Of a stretch of DNA of 64,000 bases, positions 15,448 through 23,977 are shown in pieces (the stretch's first letter is position 1; the number at the start of each line of letters is the position of its first letter). The DNA comes from Halobaculum sp. XH14 (GTDB lineage Archaea > Halobacteriota > Halobacteria > Halobacteriales > Haloferacaceae), in contig NZ_CP134950.1 of NCBI RefSeq assembly GCF_032116555.1, forward strand, positions 94,621 through 158,620, given 5' to 3'. The notes beneath the pieces were generated by a model that had not been told where the DNA came from, did not search any database, and was given only the letters and a program-made list of their open reading frames with translations. A program made the translations under genes and the position numbers.

Positions 15448-16947
15448 ATGGATTGGCCGTATTTAACGCAGACGTCCGGACCTTCGCCCGATGCGAGCGA
15501 AAACCAGTATTTCACGATCGAGGGCAACGTCCGGAACCACTATGTGGACTTCCCGAACCATCTCGTCGACGCGTTCTTCTCGAAGGTACTGCACGAAGTG
15601 CCCGAAGCCTATCCGAATGATCCCGAGAACCAGTACAAGACGGCGCTCGAAGTCACAGAGCGATATAATGAGGCACTTGATGAGATGGGGCTGGACTTCC
15701 TCCAGCTCCGAATTGTTGACCGGTCCTCATCACGCCCCCAGCCGTACTATGGGCTCCAAATCCATGGACTGGATAGCTCCAAGTTCGATGCCTTTCTCGA
15801 CTCGTTCGCAGAGACAGACGAAGCGACGCTAGAGGAGAAATACCACTATCTCCACGGCTCAAAATACCCGGTCTCGGAAGTGGCCAGCAAATCGCAATCG
15901 GATTCAATTGCGTCGAGAAAGCAGGTGCAGGAGGCTGTCAAAGCGCGAGTTGAATCGGAGAAGGACTCGATCACAAAGACGACGGAGACGTTGCTCTCCA
16001 AGATCGACGAATGGCGTGACGAACTCCAAACGTACTGGCGGCGGACGACGTGGCAACGGTTCAATACCTTCCCCGCAGTGCATCTCTACCTGCTGGAGAT
16101 GGAAAGCATCATCACCAATATCGATGTGCTTGCAGACCGCGGTTCGATCCCGCCGTGCTACCGAGAACTACGGAAGCTCTTGGAGAATTTGAGCTGGTCG
16201 GTGTTCGACGATCTCCTGTTCATCAACGCAGAGTACGCTACCATCTACGATGACTCCTCAGTACCGGCGCATACCCCGCCACGTCCATTCTTGTCCGCTA
16301 ATCAGCAATGGTATGACTGGGTTAGAGGTCGACAGACTCCGAGTTTTGAGACACAGCGCAGTCAGCTCCGGGACCGTCTCTACGACCACAGTACCCGGTC
16401 ACGACTCAGCTACGACGACAAGTACGGCATCACCAAGGGTACCATCACCGAAGTGCTCAAGACGAACCTCTCCTACCCGCTCTACATCGCGCTGGCAGGA
16501 CTCGAAGTAGAGACCACCGAGTCGGTCGAATCGTTCGTGACTCCTGTCAACCCTGCCCATCTCAAGCCTGGCGTTCGCCGCACGATACAGAATGTCGTCC
16601 GATCACTGAAAGAGGGGCGACGGCTTGGCCAGCTTGACGAGGAGTTCATCGATACTCTCACCGACGAACTACTTGACATCAAAGCCAACTACCTCGTACC
16701 GCCGTTCCCATCCAACAATCACGTCATCGGTTACTTGGATTCGCTCTGGCACCACGAGCTTCCCTCCCGCCTCGATGACTTCTACGGCGAGTACAGCTTT
16801 TTCATTCACTCATATCCGTCTTCGTGGCAGATCCACCCTCACTCTTCCATCCTCGAGTTCAAGATTCTCGCTCACGAGATTGATCGATTCAGCCACGCGG
16901 TTTCTACCCTCATCGAACAGTATCTCACAACGTACCATCGGAATTGA
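15448..16947 (+). CDS. Large protein of unknown function next to CBS-HEPN gene
   Basis: A 499-residue soluble protein. Residues 1-150 contain mixed alpha/beta sequence; residues 155-200 are a coiled coil (KQVQEAVKARVESEKDSITK); residues 200-260 include a helical, Trp/Arg-rich block (TYWRRTTWQRF, then CYRELRKLLENLSW); the C-terminal 60 residues (YSFFIHSYPSSWQIHP, then a long helix) may form a helical bundle. I recognise no domain. It lies on the same strand as the CBS-HEPN gene and ends before inverted repeat copy 4. Confidence 0.6.
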   Translation: MDWPYLTQTSGPSPDASENQYFTIEGNVRNHYVDFPNHLVDAFFSKVLHEVPEAYPNDPENQYKTALEVTERYNEALDEMGLDFLQLRIVDRSSSRPQPYYGLQIHGLDSSKFDAFLDSFAETDEATLEEKYHYLHGSKYPVSEVASKSQSDSIASRKQVQEAVKARVESEKDSITKTTETLLSKIDEWRDELQTYWRRTTWQRFNTFPAVHLYLLEMESIITNIDVLADRGSIPPCYRELRKLLENLSWSVFDDLLFINAEYATIYDDSSVPAHTPPRPFLSANQQWYDWVRGRQTPSFETQRSQLRDRLYDHSTRSRLSYDDKYGITKGTITEVLKTNLSYPLYIALAGLEVETTESVESFVTPVNPAHLKPGVRRTIQNVVRSLKEGRRLGQLDEEFIDTLTDELLDIKANYLVPPFPSNNHVIGYLDSLWHHELPSRLDDFYGEYSFFIHSYPSSWQIHPHSSILEFKILAHEIDRFSHAVSTLIEQYLTTYHRN

Positions 16948-16960
16948 GGGAGGCCGGTGA

Positions 16961-17001
16961 TTAACCAACAATCTATGGCTCTGGCGAGTTGTGTTGGTTA
17001 A
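16961..17001. repeat. Long-spaced inverted repeat, copy 4
   Basis: TTAACCAACA (16961-16970) and TGTTGGTTAA (16992-17001), 21-base spacer. The right arm is only 14 bases from the ATG at 17016, so it must overlap the core promoter of that gene. No hairpin leader is present here. Confidence 0.8.
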
Positions 17002-17015
17002 TACGAAGGGTCCCA

Positions 17016-17336
17016 ATGTCCTACGAGCCACCGACGCCGCCGGCAGACCTTCCGGCGGACATCGTCGACACCCTCAACGAATACTCCTCAGACCAACTCC
17101 GCCACGTATCACGCTATGCGGAAGCGTTGGCCGAGTACAAAGAGCGAACGGACCGTCTCGAGTCGGACAACGACGACGAGGACGAAGAGCGCCCACCCGA
17201 TCTCCCGGACGACGTCCTTACCAAGGCAACGATCACGATCAAGGAAATCAACGATAACCGCTACTACTACTGGCAGTGGCGAGAGGGCGAAACGGTAACC
17301 TCCAAATACAAAGGTCCAGTCAAGCCGGGCGACTGA
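17016..17336 (+). CDS. Small acidic haloarchaeal protein
   Basis: A 106-residue protein with a helical half (PADIVDTLNEYSSDQLRHV), a very acidic linker and a C-terminal strand pair (NRYYYWQWREGETVTSKYK) that resembles the end of DUF6788-type proteins seen on haloarchaeal plasmids. The basic, aromatic tail could bind DNA. The ATG lies 14 bases after inverted repeat copy 4, so this gene is the clearest candidate for control by the repeat. Confidence 0.6.
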   Translation: MSYEPPTPPADLPADIVDTLNEYSSDQLRHVSRYAEALAEYKERTDRLESDNDDEDEERPPDLPDDVLTKATITIKEINDNRYYYWQWREGETVTSKYKGPVKPGD

Positions 17337-17413
17337 ACCGATCGGGGCCACCCGCCCGATAGCAATGTGTTCGCTCACTAAGACGAAATCAAATCAGGGA
17401 ATCACACCCTACG

Positions 17414-17575
17414 TTACGCAGAGCGCCGGTTTGACCGCGCAGAGCGGACGTCGGCACCGTCGCGGAGTTTGTCCGGACAGTACGGACACACCCGTGGCGT
17501 ATCGACATTATCCGGGGTAAACACACGAGCATACTGTGCAGTAACGAAGGACCCGCAGTTCTGGCATTCGGGCAT
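17414..17575 (-). CDS. 53-residue four-cysteine zinc protein (DUF7563-like)
   Basis: A short protein that begins MPECQNCGSFVTAQYARVF and has a second pair in RVCPYC, followed by KLRDGADVRSAR. This is the pattern of a widely distributed haloarchaeal mini zinc-finger family (DUF7563-like, from memory). The length and four cysteines fit one zinc site. Its role is unknown; such proteins often act as regulators. Confidence 0.65.
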   Translation of the reverse strand: MPECQNCGSFVTAQYARVFTPDNVDTPRVCPYCPDKLRDGADVRSARSNRRSA

Positions 17576-17818
17576 ACTACGGACGCTATACTATACTGAT
17601 ATAGGCTTTCTGACCGAACGGGCCGTCTGAGCAACGAAGCACTCGTGAACTAGGACAGCACCAGTGATGCCCTGCTGCACAATACCCGACTGCGTCCGAA
17701 ATGACGGAATGAGAGACTTCCGTCTGTATCCATGAGCCTCAGAAGGCGGCGATCGACTCCGTTCGCAGTAGCGGGACAGACCACAGCCGTGGCGACGGGA
17801 CGAAGTGAAGAAGGAGTG

Positions 17819-18229
17819 TCAGCGCTCGGGTCGCGGGGCAGTCTCGTACCGTTTGATGTCGTCGGTCTTCTCGACCCGGTCGTAGATTTCTCGAAGCGTG
17901 TCTTGTGCGCGGAGGAGCTTGTGGTCCTCGAGGAACTGCCGGCCGCTCTCACTGATCCCGTAGAACTTGTACGGGAGGTCGTTCTGCCGGCGGTCCTCGG
18001 GCAAGAGCACCTCCTCGACGACGCCGGCGTCGACGAGCTGCTGGAGGTGCTGGCGAATCGTCGTCTGGCTCTTGCTCGGGTTGACGTAGTCGAGTTCCTT
18101 CAGCGTCGGTAGTTCCGACGGATGCCCGAGGATGTCCTGGAGGAGCGCGAACCGCGTCTCCTGGGTGACGACGTTGAGTCGCTCCCGTACGGAATCGAGA
18201 TCGCTTGGCGGCTGATCGGAGGTACTCAT
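17819..18229 (-). CDS. Winged-helix transcriptional regulator
   Basis: A 136-residue protein with a winged helix at residues 15-95: VTQETRFALLQDILGHPSEL, then the recognition helix region SKSQTTIRQHLQQLVDAGVV and wing LPYKFYGISESG. It is similar to haloarchaeal ArsR/MarR-like regulators. The ATG at 18229 is chosen; the upstream frame extension is Arg/His-rich and not family-like. It is divergent from the gene at 18351, with about 120 bases between them for a shared promoter region. Confidence 0.75.
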   Translation of the reverse strand: MSTSDQPPSDLDSVRERLNVVTQETRFALLQDILGHPSELPTLKELDYVNPSKSQTTIRQHLQQLVDAGVVEEVLLPEDRRQNDLPYKFYGISESGRQFLEDHKLLRAQDTLREIYDRVEKTDDIKRYETAPRPER

Positions 18230-18350
18230 TACTTCGTTGTTCGGGTGGTGCGTGCAAAAGCGTTTCGCCCTAATACGAATCGGGTAGGAGCGAATCGGTC
18301 TATGATGAGGTCGCCACATTAAAGCACGCTATCCGAGTATGCACGGGTAG

Positions 18351-18926
18351 ATGAGTGAGGATCCAGTCACTGTTGATGAACTCGCTGCGAAGGCCGAGGA
18401 GTATCTTCACGAGACCTCACTCACGCCGGCGGAGTACGAAGCGCTGAAACAGAGTGTTGCGGAGCTCACGCCGATCTTCTCGGCTGAGCATTCGTACTTT
18501 GTCCTCGGCAGCTATGGTCAACCCGAGATTCGCCGTCTCCAACTCGTGAAAGATCGCCTCAATCGGCGGGCCGGCGCGTATGCATTTTTGATGGTCGACA
18601 TCAGAAGTGAGTGGACGAATACCTATCTCAAGTTCCGTCTGCTCGCTGATTATACGGATACGATCGTCGGTGTCGCCGAACACGCCCAGGGAGGATTTCT
18701 GGTCGAACAGGGGTATTTCACGGCCCTGGAGGAATATTTCGCGAAAACGCACGTATTCAAGCGCGAATACGAACCACTCGACCTGGAGGACGTTGAGACC
18801 GGAGTGACGAGTGAGAATCCGTATAGTGGTATGCAGACGGCGATTTTTGAGATGTTGGACGATGGCGGTCGGTTATGCCGGTGGACTACTGAAGACGAGC
18901 TCGTCGAGTGTGTTGCCACCCTCTGA
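18351..18926 (+). CDS. Unrecognised protein, possible nucleotide-binding fold
   Basis: A 191-residue protein. Segments YFVLGSYGQPEIRRLQLVKD, AFLMVDIRSEWTN and DTIVGVAEHAQGGFLVEQG alternate strands and helices like a Rossmann or TIR-like nucleotide-binding protein, but no catalytic set can be pointed to. It is divergent from the winged-helix regulator and may be its target. It ends about 100 bases before the ORB-like repeats. Confidence 0.5.
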   Translation: MSEDPVTVDELAAKAEEYLHETSLTPAEYEALKQSVAELTPIFSAEHSYFVLGSYGQPEIRRLQLVKDRLNRRAGAYAFLMVDIRSEWTNTYLKFRLLADYTDTIVGVAEHAQGGFLVEQGYFTALEEYFAKTHVFKREYEPLDLEDVETGVTSENPYSGMQTAIFEMLDDGGRLCRWTTEDELVECVATL

Positions 18927-19027
18927 GCGGACACCTGTGACCTGACGTTCGCTGGCGAAGTCGGCTGGTATTCGATAGCCCAGTACCCGATTGGCGATGG
19001 CTGCAGAATGTCGTGGACGAAAGGGGT

Positions 19028-19193
19028 CCCCCCGGAGTGTGAATGGGACCCGTCAGTCCGACACCCCTCGGTGTGAATGGGCAGCCACCCTCCTCAACAC
19101 GGCGTTCCATTTCGTCATTGGAAGACGAGGCAAAGCGGTGCCAGCGAAACGGTTTGGCGGATATCCCACCCCCACACCCCTCAGTGTGAATGG
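19028..19193 (+). repeat. ORB-like repeats, left cluster (three direct copies)
   Basis: Copies at 19028-19046, 19061-19080 and 19174-19193 share a C-rich start and the core GTGTGAATGG; the best copy reads ACACCCCTCAGTGTGAATGG. Repeats of this kind beside an orc1/cdc6 gene are origin recognition boxes in haloarchaea. All three point toward the AT-rich stretch at about 19.32-19.43 kb. Confidence 0.75.
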
Positions 19194-19244
19194 TCCCACC
19201 ACGTGGGGCACCACGATTAAGCTGCTCCTAATAGCGGAACCCGA

Positions 19245-19276
19245 CCAGCGCGGACGCCCCTCCGCCTCCGCGCTGG
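19245..19276. repeat. Hairpin within the left origin cluster
   Basis: CCAGCGCGG and CCGCGCTGG are perfect 9-bp inverted arms around a 14-base loop, sitting between the ORB copies and the AT-rich stretch. It could be a terminator, a protein site or an origin hairpin. Confidence 0.5.
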
Positions 19277-19319
19277 CGCGTCGGCTTCGGCACAAGTGCC
19301 TTGCCTTTAAACAGGATAC

Positions 19320-19425
19320 TACTCGGAGGACTGTTTAGACTCGTGTGTATTAAAATTATCTATTACTGCGGTGCGACACACTAGCCAACCACTGCAAACA
19401 GCCAATTTTACCGTATTACCCGCTC
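19320..19425. other. AT-rich stretch, candidate unwinding element (left)
   Basis: The sequence around GTGTATTAAAATTATCTATT and CCAATTTTACCGTATTA is markedly AT-rich for this region and lies between plus-oriented ORB copies on the left and the minus-oriented copy at 19512. That is the layout expected of a duplex unwinding element. Confidence 0.5.
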
Positions 19426-19511
19426 TACGGGTTGTTTCAACCTCACGAGACTGCTAACGGCTCTCCAACGACACCAGCGTCATCTAAACAGCTGCCATCC
19501 CCTATGCCATA

Positions 19512-19530
19512 CCATTCACACCGAGGGGTG
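19512..19530 (-). repeat. ORB-like repeat, inverted copy at the orc1 3' end
   Basis: CCATTCACACCGAGGGGTG is the reverse complement of the plus-strand ORB copies. It lies 7 bases beyond the stop codon of the orc1/cdc6 gene and faces the AT-rich stretch. Confidence 0.7.
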
Positions 19531-19536
19531 GGGGTG

Positions 19537-20805
19537 TCACCATCCCATCAACGTCTGGAGCTCCGGTGTCGAATTGATCAGCCCAGTTCGAGTGCTCTCG
19601 ACGTCACCCTGGAGTGAGTACGATCTGAACTTTCCTTGATCGCCGCCTTCCTTCTTCTTGGATTCGAGAACGCCAGTCGTCACGTGTTTGTTCAGGAGTT
19701 CAAGTGCGCGATTGTACCCCTTCGGCTCCACTTCAACATCTCTTGCGACTGTTTGGTACACCTCGTGGATCTCGGACGTACGGAACCACTCCTTCTCCGG
19801 GTTGTTCCGATCAAGTCGTGTGAGTGCAAAGAGGAGTAACTTCCCGGACAACGGCGTCCCTTTCACCATTTCCATAAAGAGTTCGACCTCGACGAGTTCG
19901 TCGGCCTCGTGGACGTGCTCAGCGGTCACGATGTCGTCTCCTTCCTCGTCGGCAATTTCACCCGCATTGCGGAACAATCGAACTGCGCGTCGAGCGTCTC
20001 CGTGTTCTTCAGCTGCGAGTTCGGCTGTTGTTGGTATCACTTCGTCATCGAGGACTCCGTCGTAAAACGCGTCGCGGCGATTCTCGAGGATCGCGATAAG
20101 CTGATCTTCTTCGTACGGCGTGAACGTTCGGTGTTCCGGTTGGAGTGTGGATTGCACCCGGGACTCGATTTCGCCTTTGAATTCGATGTCGTTTGAAATC
20201 CCGATCGTGAGGACTGGGAAATCCACGTCGTCTTTCGATTGTGTCCGTGAAAGCGTGTAGAGTACTTCGTTGACCTCGCCGTGCTTGTCGATTTCGTCGA
20301 TAATGACGACGAGCCCACCCGAGAATTCCCGCTGAACGACGGGCCACAACTTCTGATCCCGGTAGTGTTCTGCTGAAAGGCCCTGATAGGGAACTTCAAG
20401 CGGGTTTTCCGCTTTGGCGTTCACCTGTTCTGCAATCTTTCGGAAGGTGGAGGTATACGTAGAAATCGGGTCCGGGTTAATGTAGGCTGTAACGATGGGC
20501 GAATCCGTCCCGTCCGTTGCTGCTTCGAGGCGCTCACAGACGTGCCTTGCAACTAGTGTCTTCCCTGTCCCGGTTTCACCCCACTCTAGAACGTTGTCCG
20601 GAACGCTGTTCGTCCGCATTTTCCGGAGATTCTTCGCCAAGAACGTGATGTGGTCGTCACGGCCGACGATCCGGTTGGCGTCTGGTACGTTATCGATTTC
20701 GAGCAGCCACGGTTTTTCAAAAATATTCGATTCGTCTTCTTCGTTGTCCTCGTCGACATTCAAGATCTCGTCGACGGTCGTTTGCGTGGATTCGTTGTTT
20801 GGCAT
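19537..20805 (-). CDS. Orc1/Cdc6 replication initiator
   Basis: A 422-residue AAA+ protein. Walker A is GETGTGKT near residue 78, Walker B is VVIIDEIDK near residue 167, followed by sensor 1 (TIGISND) and the sensor 2 region (GDARRAVRLF). The C-terminal 100 residues are a winged helix that contacts ORB DNA. It should bind the ORB-like repeats on both sides and load the replicative helicase, with its gene under likely autoregulation since repeats lie in its promoter. The acidic, disordered first 35 residues are usual for haloarchaeal members. Confidence 0.9.
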   Translation of the reverse strand: MPNNESTQTTVDEILNVDEDNEEDESNIFEKPWLLEIDNVPDANRIVGRDDHITFLAKNLRKMRTNSVPDNVLEWGETGTGKTLVARHVCERLEAATDGTDSPIVTAYINPDPISTYTSTFRKIAEQVNAKAENPLEVPYQGLSAEHYRDQKLWPVVQREFSGGLVVIIDEIDKHGEVNEVLYTLSRTQSKDDVDFPVLTIGISNDIEFKGEIESRVQSTLQPEHRTFTPYEEDQLIAILENRRDAFYDGVLDDEVIPTTAELAAEEHGDARRAVRLFRNAGEIADEEGDDIVTAEHVHEADELVEVELFMEMVKGTPLSGKLLLFALTRLDRNNPEKEWFRTSEIHEVYQTVARDVEVEPKGYNRALELLNKHVTTGVLESKKKEGGDQGKFRSYSLQGDVESTRTGLINSTPELQTLMGW

Positions 20806-20869
20806 AGCCGGACCAATTCATCCCATTCACATATAGGTTGTCCACCCACGGTGTGATTGATTTCAAATC

Positions 20870-20891
20870 CCATTCACACTGAGGGGGGTGT
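20870..20891 (-). repeat. ORB-like repeat upstream of orc1
   Basis: CCATTCACACTGAGGGGGGTGT, minus orientation, 64 bases before the orc1 start codon; a partial copy (CCCATTCACAT, 20822-20832) lies between it and the gene. Binding here could autoregulate orc1. Confidence 0.7.
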
Positions 20892-20906
20892 AACTGATCC
20901 AGGGTA

Positions 20907-20927
20907 CTCCCCCCTCAGTGTGAATGG
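20907..20927 (+). repeat. ORB-like repeat, right origin, left box
   Basis: A C-run followed by TCAGTGTGAATGG in plus orientation, on the left edge of an AT-rich stretch. It pairs with the minus-oriented copy at 20975. Confidence 0.75.
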
Positions 20928-20974
20928 ATTCGGCTTAGAGAAAGAGATTCACAATATGAATACATATCACTCCA
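20928..20974. other. AT-rich stretch, candidate unwinding element (right)
   Basis: About 47 AT-rich bases, including ATTCACAATATGAATACATA, lie between two convergent ORB-like repeats. This is the most compact origin-like arrangement in the window. Confidence 0.6.
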
Positions 20975-20996
20975 CCATTCACACTCCGGGGGGTGT
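20975..20996 (-). repeat. ORB-like repeat, right origin, right box
   Basis: CCATTCACACTCC followed by a G-run and TGT, minus orientation, facing the AT-rich stretch and the plus-oriented copy at 20907. Confidence 0.75.
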
Positions 20997-21050
20997 CGAC
21001 GTTGTCGCCCACTTGTGGTTTTTTCTCACCGAAGACGATCTCCGTCCATT

Positions 21051-21071
21051 GACCCATGTATCTCATGGGTC
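21051..21071. terminator. Hairpin downstream of the polymerase gene
   Basis: GACCCATG and CATGGGTC are 8-bp inverted arms around TATCT, about 60 bases past the polymerase stop on the minus strand. It may end the polymerase transcript before the origin, or be a protein site; the strand cannot be fixed from a palindrome. Confidence 0.35.
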
Positions 21072-21132
21072 CATCTATCGATAAAACCGAAATATGGTGG
21101 TAAAGAGCCGCTATCGGCATCTCAGAACAAGG

Positions 21133-23298
21133 TCATCCATTCCAGGTCATTGTAAAATCGGTCAACTCTACCTCTCGTGTCTCGGCGAGACTCCGTCGAA
21201 TATCCGTCTGATCCCAACCCAAGGGCGAGAGGACGCTTTCGACAGCGCGGACGAGTTGTGTCTCGTAATACGATGGATCGTATGTTTCGACCTCTTCGTG
21301 GGCGAGTACGACGCGTTCCCGTGAGGATTTCTCGTCATCAACCACGACGTACTCAATATCTTGCCCGGGATGGACAGCGAGGTCCTGGTCGCGAGCCCGT
21401 TTCAGCGCTGCGACGTTCTGTGTGTTCTGGGTATAGCCGTCGAGTGGTTTGGAGACACGATTCCGTTCGACGAGTCGCTCCACCGCTACCTCACCGGCAT
21501 GGAGTTTCGAGACTGCACGGTCGAGACAGCTGAGGACTGCCTCTGGTGACTGCGTCGTATCGAGGCGATCGAGGCATTCTCGCTGGACGTCCTCAATAAA
21601 TGGTGGCGTCGACCGCTGGCGGGCTTCGATGCCTCTGATCTTGAACTCGTCCTCATCGACGACCTTTCCGAAATACTTCGTTAGTGCGCCGGCGTCGCTC
21701 TCGCGTTGTGGGACGAACGCCACCCAGTCATAGTGCGATTCATACTCGAGGCGGATGTCGACTGCTTCGGTGATCTCGGTCGCGAGGGCCTCGAGGGACT
21801 CGCGGTCCTCGTCGTCGACGTCGGGGTTTGGGGTCACCCAGATGGAGTCGACGATGCCGTGGACGACACGCCAGCCGCCGGCTTCGAGGCGTTGCTTCGC
21901 CGTCAACAAAATCTCGCGCGCGAACGCATTGATTGCCTCGTGGCACTCGATGCGCCCGTATTTGGCGTTGTTAAAGCCTTGGTACCCAAAGCAGGCGACG
22001 AGGATCCACTTCAGCGCCCCCGACCGCCCTTCGAGTTCGTCGAGGCGCTCCTCATCAGGCTCGTCACGCTCTTGTTCGCGACGGATGGCGGCTTTGATCT
22101 CGTCGCGCGCATCGATGATCGGCTGGAGGACGTCGACGAGGTAGCCCCGGTCGTCACAGATCGAGTACCCGAGTCCGGGGACGTCCTCGCGGTCGCGATG
22201 GCACTCGCAGCGAATCACGTCCGGCGAGACGTTGTGCGTGCAGATGATGTTCGGATACAACGAGGAGAAATCGAGTTCGTGGACATCCTCGTGGAGTCCG
22301 ACCTCAGGTGCGAAGATGAACCCACCACGATCGGCATCGTGGAGCACCCCTGTTGATTTGAATTTCTCGTGGCGCCAGGAGTGCCACGGGACGAGGACGC
22401 CGCGTTCGTGGGCTTCACAGATCTGGATGGCTGTGAGGATGTTGCCGATCGACGCCCAGGCTGCCTCCTGTATCGGCTTGCGCGACCGCGAGACCAGGTC
22501 GAGGACGCCGTCGATGTTGGTCTCGCCAAAGAAGAACGTGTTCGATCGGTCGATGATTGCTCTTCCGGGCACGTTGTAGCGCGCCGGCGAGTGCCCGACG
22601 CGGCCGTAGCTCGCGTAGGTCGAGCGGCTCGCGAGCTGCTGGAAATCGCCCTCTGGGGTCCGGCTCAACGAGAAATTGTCGGCGCCATTGCTGGCAGCCA
22701 TCTCGTACAGGGTCGGGACGATCTCGCTCGTCGAGCAGACGAGGACGTCCGGATCGTGGTCGTCAAGCGCAGCTTGGACTGTCGTCAGGATATCTGCTGG
22801 CGGGCCCGTGACCGTCTCGCCGCCGACGGCAAGTTCGGTATACGCATCGCCTGTTGTCTCTGTGAGTGGGACGTCGAGTCGCAGCGTCGAGAGATCGCTC
22901 GTTGGCGTCGGATCTACATCGTTCTCGAGACAGTACCGAAACTCCCGCGAGAGATCGACATTGAAGCAGGCGAGATCCCCCACAGGGTACTCGGACAGCT
23001 GGCGTGCCTGTCGAGCCAGCGAGGTGATCCGATCGATGTGGACAACGTCGACGGCGAGGACGTCCTCGTCGTCGCGACGGAAGCCTGGCCGCCGGGCGAC
23101 GATATCGGTCGCGACGACGTCCGGGTGCCGTTCGTACACGCTGCGGAGTCTCGTGAGGTCGATCTCGTCATCTGGTGCGCGGGATGCGACGTAGAAGCGC
23201 GGCGAGTAGTCTTCGCGTTCGGTCGCGACGGCGCCGTCAGCCGTCGTCTCCCATTCGAGGACACGGCCATCATCAAGGAAATCGAATGTGAATGGCAT
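21133..23298 (-). CDS. Family B DNA polymerase, degenerate (PolB2-like)
   Basis: A 721-residue protein. Polymerase motif A is intact (DFSSLYPNI, 343-351) and motif B is recognisable (Lys430 to YG447-448), but motif C reads HGIVDS (480-485) where active enzymes have YGDTDS, so the first Asp is lost. The exonuclease region (residues 135-205) has LRLDVPL in place of a DIE motif, so proofreading is probably absent. It resembles the inactivated PolB2 group of archaea. The upstream genes on the same strand end with a RecA-like protein. An inverted repeat (copy 5) lies about 190 bases before its start. Confidence 0.85.
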   Translation of the reverse strand: MPFTFDFLDDGRVLEWETTADGAVATEREDYSPRFYVASRAPDDEIDLTRLRSVYERHPDVVATDIVARRPGFRRDDEDVLAVDVVHIDRITSLARQARQLSEYPVGDLACFNVDLSREFRYCLENDVDPTPTSDLSTLRLDVPLTETTGDAYTELAVGGETVTGPPADILTTVQAALDDHDPDVLVCSTSEIVPTLYEMAASNGADNFSLSRTPEGDFQQLASRSTYASYGRVGHSPARYNVPGRAIIDRSNTFFFGETNIDGVLDLVSRSRKPIQEAAWASIGNILTAIQICEAHERGVLVPWHSWRHEKFKSTGVLHDADRGGFIFAPEVGLHEDVHELDFSSLYPNIICTHNVSPDVIRCECHRDREDVPGLGYSICDDRGYLVDVLQPIIDARDEIKAAIRREQERDEPDEERLDELEGRSGALKWILVACFGYQGFNNAKYGRIECHEAINAFAREILLTAKQRLEAGGWRVVHGIVDSIWVTPNPDVDDEDRESLEALATEITEAVDIRLEYESHYDWVAFVPQRESDAGALTKYFGKVVDEDEFKIRGIEARQRSTPPFIEDVQRECLDRLDTTQSPEAVLSCLDRAVSKLHAGEVAVERLVERNRVSKPLDGYTQNTQNVAALKRARDQDLAVHPGQDIEYVVVDDEKSSRERVVLAHEEVETYDPSYYETQLVRAVESVLSPLGWDQTDIRRSLAETREVELTDFTMTWNG

Positions 23299-23484
23299 TT
23301 TCTATCTATCGTCCTCCAGCATAGGCACGCCAACGTACGCTCACCCGATAATCGGCAGTGTGTTGCTTCCGGAGTTCAGGGAATCTGTGTGACACGGCTG
23401 CGAAGGGCGTGGAACGCGAATTTGGGGCTTTCCATCCATTTTCCACAAACACTTCCGGGGCGCTGATCCCCTTCTCCGTCCATC

Positions 23485-23525
23485 TTAACCAACAAAACCC
23501 ACGCTTGCTACGGGATGTTGGTTAA
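23485..23525. repeat. Long-spaced inverted repeat, copy 5
   Basis: TTAACCAACA (23485-23494) and TGTTGGTTAA (23516-23525), 21-base spacer. It sits in the gap between the polymerase start (23298) and the end of the gene at 23568, so it probably marks a promoter for the polymerase gene. Confidence 0.8.
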
Positions 23526-23567
23526 GTCTACTAATTACGGTACTGAGGCGCTGTATTCGATACAAAT

Positions 23568-23945
23568 TCATTCGAGAACCTCGAGATCCTCGAGTCCCAG
23601 GGCATGGAGAGTATAGTGACCGGGACTATCTTCGATCAGCTGTTTGAATGTCAGCCGAAGTGTGTTCTCCTGCTCCATCCGATGTGCAGTTTTCAACACG
23701 ATGCGATCAGGCGGCACGATCTCGTCAGGTGCATCGAGACGCACTGTCCGATGAAATTCGATATGTCGGACCTCATCTCCCTTCCGGGGGTCCTTTCTCT
23801 CTTCGTGTACGCTTCCGACGGAGGTCTCCCACGGATTCTGAAACGTCACACCGCCAGCCTCAACCGGACCGTCTCCGGTAAGGTGGATTCGAATTCGATC
23901 ACCTGATTCCAAGTCGTTGATTCTCTGAAAACGATCCGTTGCCAT
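23568..23945 (-). CDS. Unrecognised 125-residue protein upstream of polymerase
   Basis: An acidic, beta-rich protein (GDRIRIHLTGDGPVEAGGVT, then IEFHRTVRLDA and NTLRLTFKQLI) that could be an OB-like or SH3-like barrel, though no family is recognised. It lies between the 106-residue protein and the polymerase on the same strand, with 32 bases to the gene upstream. Co-transcription suggests a shared role in repair or replication. Confidence 0.5.
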   Translation of the reverse strand: MATDRFQRINDLESGDRIRIHLTGDGPVEAGGVTFQNPWETSVGSVHEERKDPRKGDEVRHIEFHRTVRLDAPDEIVPPDRIVLKTAHRMEQENTLRLTFKQLIEDSPGHYTLHALGLEDLEVLE

Positions 23946-23977
23946 ACGAACGGTCTAGTACCCCGTACTAAAAACCA

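Noticed and set aside
16961..17001. Long-spaced inverted repeats as transposon ends or attachment sites
   Set aside because: No target duplications or transposase; copies stand alone in promoter gaps with unrelated flanks.
19028..20996. Short repeats that might be a CRISPR array
   Set aside because: Repeats are irregularly spaced, in both orientations, and flank an orc1/cdc6 gene; no cas genes are present. They fit origin recognition boxes.
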